This document shows positions 55,420 to 61,267 of a stretch of DNA of 64,000 nt, piece after piece (the stretch's first letter is position 1; each line of letters opens with the position of its first letter). A program made the position numbers and the translations under genes. The notes beneath the pieces were generated by a model. It did no database searches. It was given only the letters and a program-made list of their open reading frames with translations, and was not told the origin of the DNA. The stretch spans positions 2,356,001 through 2,420,000 of the forward strand of contig OZ244871.1 in the NCBI GenBank assembly GCA_965221105.1, written 5' to 3'. Source of the stretch: GM7GCV1 sp965221105 (lineage in GTDB: Bacteria; Pseudomonadota; Gammaproteobacteria; Pseudomonadales; GM7GCV1).

Positions 55420-55728
55420 TTGAAGGTTGCCACCCGGACCGGGGCAAAGCTGCCAGAGGAGAAACAGGATTATGATGGAACAGGCCCCACCAGGAAGGCT
55501 TATCAAGCCAGTAATTTTCGCTGTTGCGAGTGCGGTCGCGCTGGGAAACTTGAAGTCGATCATATTGTGCCGATCGCCCGCGGCGGGGATCCTTTTGATG
55601 CCAGCAATCATCAGGTTCTGTGCCGAGATTGCCACATTGCCAAGACCCGCGGCGAAAACTGCCAGATTCCGGGGCGGCGGGAATGGATTGATTTTATGAA
55701 TCAGCTGGCTGACCAGTCACCCACATAA
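55420..55728 (+). CDS. HNH endonuclease domain protein
   Basis: 102 residues with an HNH zinc-finger nuclease core: CCECGRAGKLEVDHIVPIARGG, then NHQVLCRDCHIAKT, giving CxxC...DH...N...CxxC. The start is uncertain: no ATG or GTG is in frame and a TTG at 55420 is the first candidate after an in-frame stop, so the true protein may be truncated. HNH proteins of this size occur in phages, McrA-like restriction and homing elements. Convergent with hicB. Confidence 0.7.
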   Translation: MKVATRTGAKLPEEKQDYDGTGPTRKAYQASNFRCCECGRAGKLEVDHIVPIARGGDPFDASNHQVLCRDCHIAKTRGENCQIPGRREWIDFMNQLADQSPT

Positions 55729-55729
55729 A

Positions 55730-55757
55730 AAAAGGGCGCCCCGAAGGTCGCCCTTTT
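55730..55757 (+). terminator. Intrinsic terminator after the HNH gene
   Basis: AAAAGGGCG (55730-55738) pairs with CGCCCTTTT (55749-55757) over a short loop (CCCCGAAGGT). Being A-rich then T-rich, it can terminate in both directions, though only the HNH gene reads into it. Confidence 0.75.
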
Positions 55758-55779
55758 CCAAGTGTTAAAAACACTTTCC

Positions 55780-55914
55780 CTGCCTTGCCTTGCCTCGCCC
55801 GGCCTTGCCCAGCCATGCCACGCCCGGCCAAGCCGCGCCTAGCCTTGCCTCGCCTTGCCTAGCCTAGCCTCGCCCAGCCCAGGCTAGCCAAGCCGCGCCA
55901 CGCTATGCCACGCC
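55780..55914. repeat. Array of 27 degenerate pentamers NNGCC (135 bp)
   Basis: 27 consecutive 5-base units; 25 of 27 end in GCC exactly (exceptions CAGGC at unit 21 and ACGCT at unit 25). The first two bases vary but are not random: TT 5, TA 4, TC 3, CA 3, AC 3, CG 2, AT 2, AA 2, GC 2, CT 1; CC, AG, TG, GA, GG and GT never appear. AAGCCGCGCC and ATGCCACGCC each occur twice. A small hairpin AAGTGTT/AACACTT (55760-55776) lies just upstream and CCGCC/GGCGG (55913-55927) just downstream. No gene spans it. Confidence 0.9.
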
Positions 55915-56361
55915 GCCTATTCGGCGGTTTACGGAAGAAGCACTGCGCGTTCAGTCTACGGTAACGCTGGCATCAAGTCCTGCGTCGGGTGCTGCCCCGC
56001 GGGGGTGGGTGTCAGTCGCCCGTGTTCCCACCAATTCACCGCAGTCGGATGTCGACGGCCTGGACCTCGTCATGCTCGTCCGCGGTCAAGGCCCGCACCT
56101 CACCATCCTCGACGGCGACAACACGCTGGTCGATGCCGCCGCTGTCACATCCGTTGCGGCCTCCCCGACCACGTCAGTCGTCGTCCTGGATGTCGAACAC
56201 CACATTCTGGTGCGGATTGTGGTCCAGGGCGAAGATGAGGCGGTTGGTGGGGTTGTCCCTGACCGTATTGTCGTTCGTCGCCGCCACAAGATAAGTTTGG
56301 GATGGGTAGGTCGCCTCGATTACACTGCACACAAAGTGAGTGGAAGCTGTGGTCGAGTCAA
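55915..56361. other. Region flanking the pentamer array, with possible remnant of the neighbouring secreted protein
   Basis: Open frames exist on both strands. The minus-strand frame from 56479 to 56174 (TASTHFVCSVIEATYPSQTY, NPTNRLIFALDHNPHQNVVF) is coding-like, and after its stop the same frame gives QRVVAVEDGEVRALTADEHD, up to a stop at 56036. See the disrupted secreted-protein entry. Confidence 0.4.
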
Positions 56362-56700
56362 TCAGTCCGCCAATCTTGGAGGTAACGGGTTGGCAGGAGC
56401 CCCCTGGCAGGGGGTTGTGTCCCAGATGTTCAGGCAGTAAGAAACTTCCTTCAGCAAAGACCCATCTATAGCGCCGCAACCGGCTGCCCTGTTGACCTCG
56501 AATCCATTGCGGCCTACGACCCCCACACCTTCGAACAGGGTGCCATCACCGACAAATATCCGCTTCTCCATGGTGAACAGGCGGCGGTCATTGCATTGTT
56601 CCGCTGTCGGCATGGTTTGCGCCGGCGCGTCCAGCGGCAGGGTGAGGGCCACCAGCGCGGCGGCCAGGAGTGTCAAGGGGGGCAGTGTCAAGCGGGTCAT
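56036..56700 (-). pseudogene. Secreted protein, disrupted
   Basis: ATG at 56700 with RBS GGAGAG. A signal peptide (MTRLTLPPLTLLAAALVALTL, cleavage likely after PAQ) is followed by a small Cys-bearing domain (EQCNDRRLFTMEKRIFVGDG, GCGAIDGSLLKEVSYCLNIWD) that stops at 56362. Coding-like sequence continues in another minus frame (CSVIEATYPSQTYLVAATND), then past a stop near 56179 to 56036. Probably a 200-residue exported protein broken by a frameshift and a nonsense change. Alternatively the 112-residue open frame is a real short protein. No family recognised. Confidence 0.45.
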
Positions 56701-56894
56701 GGCCTCTCTCCGTGTGGCAGATTGATCAATGAGGCTCGGGCACAACTCTTTCGTTCCATTAACAAAGCCCAACAACCGACTGCATGAGGGTTTATTGAGA
56801 CCCTGCCTTCAGGCTCATCTCTGGATTGGAAAACACTGATTATGGCCCGGTTGATGGACGAGCCGACCAATAGCGACTCGCAACAGAAACTGAC

Positions 56895-56922
56895 TTGCAT
56901 ATTTCACCAAATATGATATATT
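56895..56922 (+). promoter_or_regulatory. Promoter and candidate operator of the AbiE-type operon
   Basis: TTGCAT (56895-56900), 16 bases, TATATT (56917-56922). A perfect inverted repeat ATATTT-CACC-AAATAT (56899-56914) fills the spacer. The ATG at 56929 is only 6 bases after the -10, so the message would be leaderless or nearly so. AbiEi proteins of known systems bind inverted repeats in their own promoter. Confidence 0.6.
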
Positions 56923-56928
56923 CATCGA

Positions 56929-58038
56929 ATGTTGAAAACACCTGAAATAGTGAAAAAATTAGAAGTCCGCGCTGTCGACGCGGTTCGCGACCTGCTCCGC
57001 GAGGTACCTGGGCTGCAGGTCAAGTCCGTGGAGTATGAACGAAAGATCGGTCGCGACAATGCTGTCGATGGGCTGGTCGGCTTCGGCCACGGTGACGGTG
57101 CCTACACACTCGTCGTCGAGGTGAGATCGGACGGAGCCCCCCGCTTCGTCCGCTCCGGCGTCCATCTGCTCGAGAGCTGCGTGGCTCGATTGCGCCGATC
57201 CGGCGACGCAAATGGCGGCAAGCGATTCATTCCAATGATCGTCAGTCCCTACCTGTCTCCGGACTCGCGCGCCATCTGCATGGACCATGATATCGCCTAT
57301 CTCGATCTGGTCGGGAACGCGAGGCTCGCATTCGACACCGTTTATATCGATCGCGCCGTCGCCAGGCGGCCCGTTTCGGAGACCCGTTCGCTGCGCTCGA
57401 TCTTCTCGCCAAAGGCGGCAGCGATCCTGCGCGTCCTGCTGCGCGAACCAGGACGTGTATGGCGCGTCGCCGACCTGGCGGCGCAGGCCAGCGCGAGCTA
57501 CGGCCATGTGAGTAACGTCCGCAAGGCGCTGCTGGCACGCGAATGGATCGAGGCTGGGGAAGACGGCGTCGTCCTCGTTCAGCCAGACACCCTTCTGCAG
57601 ACCTGGCGCGAGAGCTATCGCCGCCCAGCAGGCGAGTCGGTTACCGGGTATACCCATCTCCATGGGACGCAGCTTGACGAGCAGCTGCGAGGCACGCTCA
57701 ACCCCCACCCCGACAGCCCGCGAGCCATCTATGCGCAGCACTCGGCCGCACAATGGCTTGCGCCCCTCGGCCGCAGCGCCACCCATACGTTCTACGCCGA
57801 CAAACCGGGCGCGGAAGTGCTGAAAGATGCGCTAAGCTTGACCCACGCAGCGAGGGGCTCGAACGTAGTAGTGCTCGTCCCCACGGACGAGAGCCTGTTC
57901 CGCGACGCCAGCGCGCCCGGTCCGGAGGTATTCTGCACGAGTCCTATCGTAACCTATCTCGATCTCTGGGTCGGCAGCGACCGCGACCGGGAGGCGGCGG
58001 AATACCTGGCGGGTAAGTTCTTCTCATGGCTGAAATAG
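56929..58038 (+). CDS. AbiEi-type antitoxin/repressor (type IV TA), divergent form
   Basis: 369 residues. N-terminal region with restriction-like features (VDGLVGFGHGDGAYTLVVEV), a winged-HTH-like middle part (LREPGRVWRVADLAAQASAS, YGHVSNVRKALLAREWIEAG) and a C-terminal domain (ATHTFYADKPGAEVLKDAL). It is longer than typical AbiEi (about 200-280). It overlaps the nucleotidyltransferase gene by 13 bases, the classic two-gene layout. I call it AbiEi-type from context plus HTH; the exact subfamily is uncertain. Confidence 0.65.
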   Translation: MLKTPEIVKKLEVRAVDAVRDLLREVPGLQVKSVEYERKIGRDNAVDGLVGFGHGDGAYTLVVEVRSDGAPRFVRSGVHLLESCVARLRRSGDANGGKRFIPMIVSPYLSPDSRAICMDHDIAYLDLVGNARLAFDTVYIDRAVARRPVSETRSLRSIFSPKAAAILRVLLREPGRVWRVADLAAQASASYGHVSNVRKALLAREWIEAGEDGVVLVQPDTLLQTWRESYRRPAGESVTGYTHLHGTQLDEQLRGTLNPHPDSPRAIYAQHSAAQWLAPLGRSATHTFYADKPGAEVLKDALSLTHAARGSNVVVLVPTDESLFRDASAPGPEVFCTSPIVTYLDLWVGSDRDREAAEYLAGKFFSWLK

Positions 58039-58883
58039 ACCCGCAGCGCGCCTCCGATTGCGAGGATCGCGCTACGGGCGCGGTCAAGTCGGTGCTAATC
58101 GAGATCGGCCAGGTTCTGGGCAGCTACCGAGAGAGGTTCGCAGTCATCGGCGGTGCCGTTCCCTGGCTGCTGCTGACCGGGTCCGATATGCCACATATCG
58201 GAACCCTGGACGTGGATCTCACTCTGGATCCGGTGGCTCTGGGTGATGGCGACTACGCGCGGCTCGTCGACGCTCTCCTGAAACATGGATACCATCAGGG
58301 GGAGGACCGGCGCCGCTTTCAGCTCGTGCGCACTGTCCCCGCCCGCGACGGCGGTCCCGACATCGATGTGGTCGTAGATTTTCTGATGCCTCGGGATGTG
58401 ACGATCGCCAAGAACGTGCCTCCGCTGATCGCCGATTTTGCGGTTCAGCGCGCCGACGGCGCGGATCTGGCTCTGAGATCCCACAAGTTTGTGGCGATAG
58501 ATGGCGACATGCCGGGAGGCGGGAGCAATCGCGTACAGATCGCAGTCGCATCTATCCCCGCGCTGCTGGCCATGAAGGGTTACGCAATCGCAAATCGGCT
58601 CAAACAAAAGGACGCCTACGACATCTACTACAGCATCCGCAATTTCCCGGGCGGGATCGAGGCACTCGTCTCCGAAACCAAGTCGCTTATCCGATTCAAG
58701 TCAGCAAGAACAGGCTATCTCCACATTGCCGAGAAATTCCGCAGCCCGGACGATTTCGGCCCGACCAGCGTGCGACAGTTTGTCGACAGGCCCGAGATGC
58801 TCGATGGGCGCACTGCCGATCAATGGCAGCAGGACGCGTTCGGACAGGTGGACGCCTGGCTCTCAGCGCTGGGATTGAGGTGA
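58026..58883 (+). CDS. AbiEii-like nucleotidyltransferase
   Basis: 285 residues. The nucleotidyltransferase signature is VIGGAVPWLLL followed by GTLDVDLTL, the GG...TxDxD pattern of the pol-beta superfamily, near residues 42-66; a third acid lies in DIDVVVDF. Middle section VASIPALLAMKGYAIANRLKQKDAYDIYY is typical of AbiEii/MenT toxins, which modify tRNA or proteins. Predicted toxin or immunity-effector for the upstream repressor. Confidence 0.8.
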   Translation: MAEIDPQRASDCEDRATGAVKSVLIEIGQVLGSYRERFAVIGGAVPWLLLTGSDMPHIGTLDVDLTLDPVALGDGDYARLVDALLKHGYHQGEDRRRFQLVRTVPARDGGPDIDVVVDFLMPRDVTIAKNVPPLIADFAVQRADGADLALRSHKFVAIDGDMPGGGSNRVQIAVASIPALLAMKGYAIANRLKQKDAYDIYYSIRNFPGGIEALVSETKSLIRFKSARTGYLHIAEKFRSPDDFGPTSVRQFVDRPEMLDGRTADQWQQDAFGQVDAWLSALGLR

Positions 58884-58965
58884 ACTGTGTCCGCCGCGTC
58901 GAATGCCATGATCCTTCCCATGGACATGCCCATTATCGACAGGGTGTTGGTATGGAGAGGGCTAT

Positions 58966-59215
58966 GTGCTCAATTTCTCGAATCGGACCTTCACTGATTT
59001 CTATTGCGAGGAATTTGCCGTCGACATCGATGAACCTTGCTGGAAGACTCGGGATGGCAGCAATGCCAGGCACCTTCACTACTATCTGTACCAGGCAAAC
59101 CGCAAGTTAGCGCTTGACACGCCAAAACGCATTGTGGAAATACCGCGAAGCGAGCAGTGTCACCGCAGACTATCCGGAGTCCGACCCTGTTCAGAATGCA
59201 AGCTTCGGCTTGAGG
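58966..59215 (+). pseudogene. Abortive-infection (Abi_C-like) protein remnant
   Basis: GTG 58966 begins VLNFSNRTFTDFYCEEFAVD, then KTRDGSNARHLHYYLYQ, a pattern seen in Abi_C-type proteins, which continue with a ...LxALWEYRE... helix. That helix, NALWKYREASSVTADYPES, is present but in the next frame after a frameshift near 59120. Only about 80 residues remain. The rest of the gene is missing at the junction with phaR. Confidence 0.55.
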
Positions 59216-59309
59216 CTTGAGCCGGGTGCCGCATGTGGTAAGCTGACGAACTGCCGCCCTGAATCCACCGTCGCAGAGTGCAAGACCATCTCTACCGGAA
59301 CCCCGGAGT

Positions 59310-59774
59310 ATCAAAAAGTACCGAAATCGCTGCCTCTACGACACCAGTCGCAGCAGGTACATCGGTCTTGCCGATCTGAAACAACTGGTTTTTGAGCGTG
59401 AACCTTTCGAGGTACACCAAGTGAAGAGCGACAGGGACATTACCAGGCACGTGCTCCTGCAGATCATTGCCGAGGAAGAGAATGAGGGTAGGCCGCTGTT
59501 CACGAGGGAGGTTCTGGAGAGATTGATCTGCATGTATGGCGATTCAGTGCAGGACGCCTTCCGCAGCCATATGGTTCAGAGCATGAGTTTCTTTGATCGT
59601 CAGACGCGGTACTTCCTTGAACATGCGGGTGTCTCTGCCGAGGGCAATCCCATGCGGGCGCTCGCAAGCCTGACGCGCAAAAATCTGGATCTCTGGTACG
59701 AGATGCAGCGCAAGGTGTTTACCGCCTGGGCAGCAGTCTTCTCTTCGGGCAGGCAGGATCAGGAAGACAACTGA
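59310..59774 (+). CDS. phaR: Polyhydroxyalkanoate synthesis regulator PhaR (start unclear)
   Basis: The family N-terminal DNA-binding segment IKKYRNRCLYDTSRSRYIGL begins at 59310, followed by DITRHVLLQIIAEEENEGRP and the PHB-accumulation domain (FTREVLERLICMYGDSVQDA, SMSFFDRQTRYFLEH). The frame is open back to 59247 but contains no ATG, GTG or TTG before the domain; the first GTG is at 59421, within it. The start may be non-canonical or lost when the upstream Abi fragment was joined. In known bacteria PhaR binds PHB granules and represses phasin and PHB genes. Confidence 0.72.
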   Translation: MKKYRNRCLYDTSRSRYIGLADLKQLVFEREPFEVHQVKSDRDITRHVLLQIIAEEENEGRPLFTREVLERLICMYGDSVQDAFRSHMVQSMSFFDRQTRYFLEHAGVSAEGNPMRALASLTRKNLDLWYEMQRKVFTAWAAVFSSGRQDQEDN

Positions 59775-59790
59775 AGATCATTGCCAGACT

Positions 59791-59822
59791 AAAAAGCTGT
59801 TGGACATGGAGTGTGCTTTTTT
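59791..59822 (+). terminator. Possible terminator after phaR
   Basis: AAAAAGC (59791-59797) can pair with GCTTTTT (59815-59821), followed by T. The loop is long (17 bases) and the stem is A/T-rich, so the prediction is weak. Confidence 0.4.
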
Positions 59823-59901
59823 CGTAAAATGCACGCCCAGCCGAGACAGTTCCGCGGCCGTTCACATTCGCGAATCTGTACACTGAAGTTACAGTTTTTA
59901 C

Positions 59902-59935
59902 AAAGCGAGGCGAGACCAGGTTTCTCCTCGCTTTT
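59902..59935 (+). promoter_or_regulatory. Leader hairpin upstream of carA (possible attenuator)
   Basis: AAAGCGAGG (59902-59910) pairs with CCTCGCTTT (59926-59934), followed by TTTTG, about 145 bases before the carA GTG. carA of some pseudomonads is controlled by attenuation in its leader. No leader peptide is obvious here. Confidence 0.45.
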
Positions 59936-60079
59936 GTGCGGCCACACGCACGTGAACCGCACCAGGTTCAGGTATCTGGATCGTCTCCTGCAGAATCGGA
60001 TGAGAGGGCAGGACGATCACTGTCCAGACGATATGACACGCTCGGCCACAACCGGGCATGATGGCTGACGGGAGCACGG

Positions 60080-61225
60080 GTGACGCACACACACAGCACT
60101 GCAGCACTACTAGTCCTGGAAGAGGGCTCGGTCTTCGAGGGCTACGGCATTGGTGCTTCCGGTGCCTCGGTCGGGGAGGTGGTCTTCAATACGTCGATGA
60201 CCGGCTATCAGGAGATTCTGACCGACCCGTCCTACGCCGAGCAGATCGTCACGCTGACCTGTCCCCATACAGGAAACGTAGGTACCAACCCCGAGGATGA
60301 AGAGTCCGGTGAAATTCGCTGCACGGGCCTGGTTATTCGTGACCTGCCGCTGCATGCGAGCAGCTTTCGCAGCCACGCCTCACTGAGCACCTATCTGCGG
60401 GAGCGCAATGTGGTCGGTATTGCCGGTGTGGATACACGTCGGCTCACCCGGGTATTGCGCGAGAAGGGCGCCCAGAATGGATGTCTTATGGCGGGCGAGG
60501 TCAGCGTGGAGGTTGCCCTGGAGAAGGCCAGGTCCTTTCCCGGTCTCAAGGGGATGGATCTCGCCCGCGAGGTCACCATCGACACTCCGCAGACATGGTC
60601 CGCTGGAACCTGGAGCCTGGCGCAGGGATATGGCGAGGGAGGCAAGCAGGACTTTCACGTGGTTGCCTGCGATTATGGCGTGAAGAGAAATATTCTGCGG
60701 ATACTGGTGGACCGTGGCTGCAGGGTGACCCTGGTGCCTGCCCAGACTCCGGCACCGGAGGTCCTGGCCATGCAGCCGGATGGCGTGTTTCTCTCCAATG
60801 GGCCGGGTGATCCGGAGCCGTGCGACTACGCGATCAGTGCCATCGGCGAGTTGCTGGACCGCGGAGTGCCCATGTTCGGTATCTGCCTGGGTCATCAACT
60901 GCTGGCGCTGGCGTCCGGTGCGCAAACGCTGAAAATGAAATTTGGCCATCACGGTGCCAATCACCCTGTTCAGGATCTCAGGACGGGGAGGGTGATGATC
61001 ACCTCGCAGAACCACGGCTTCGCCGTGGACGGCGACAGTCTGCCGGCCTGCCTGGAGATGACCCACAGATCGCTCTTCGATGGTTCCCTGCAGGGTATTC
61101 GGAGGGTGGACAGGCCCGCATTCAGTTTCCAGGGGCACCCGGAGGCCAGCCCTGGACCACAGGACGCTGCGTCCCTGTTTGACCATTTTATTGACCTGAT
61201 GACCGACCACCAGCACGCCGGTTAG
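60080..61225 (+). CDS. carA: Carbamoyl-phosphate synthase small subunit
   Basis: Glutaminase subunit supplying ammonia to CarB for arginine and pyrimidine synthesis. 381 residues; GTG start at 60080. N-terminal structural domain (FNTSMTGYQEILTDPSYAEQ), then class I glutamine amidotransferase with the nucleophile in FGICLGHQL, GHHGANHP, and the His-Glu pair in SFQGHPEASPGP. carB follows after 42 bases. Confidence 0.97.
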   Translation: MTHTHSTAALLVLEEGSVFEGYGIGASGASVGEVVFNTSMTGYQEILTDPSYAEQIVTLTCPHTGNVGTNPEDEESGEIRCTGLVIRDLPLHASSFRSHASLSTYLRERNVVGIAGVDTRRLTRVLREKGAQNGCLMAGEVSVEVALEKARSFPGLKGMDLAREVTIDTPQTWSAGTWSLAQGYGEGGKQDFHVVACDYGVKRNILRILVDRGCRVTLVPAQTPAPEVLAMQPDGVFLSNGPGDPEPCDYAISAIGELLDRGVPMFGICLGHQLLALASGAQTLKMKFGHHGANHPVQDLRTGRVMITSQNHGFAVDGDSLPACLEMTHRSLFDGSLQGIRRVDRPAFSFQGHPEASPGPQDAASLFDHFIDLMTDHQHAG

Positions 61226-61267
61226 GGCACAGACCTCAATTGGAAGCACAGAGATTGGCCGGAAAGC

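Noticed and set aside
55780..55914. CRISPR array
   Set aside because: Period is 5 bases with no repeat of 20-40 bases and no spacers; no cas genes nearby.
56009..56440. Plus-strand 143-codon gene
   Set aside because: Runs antisense to the signal-peptide protein and its coding-like continuation, shows no domain, and has low-information sequence.
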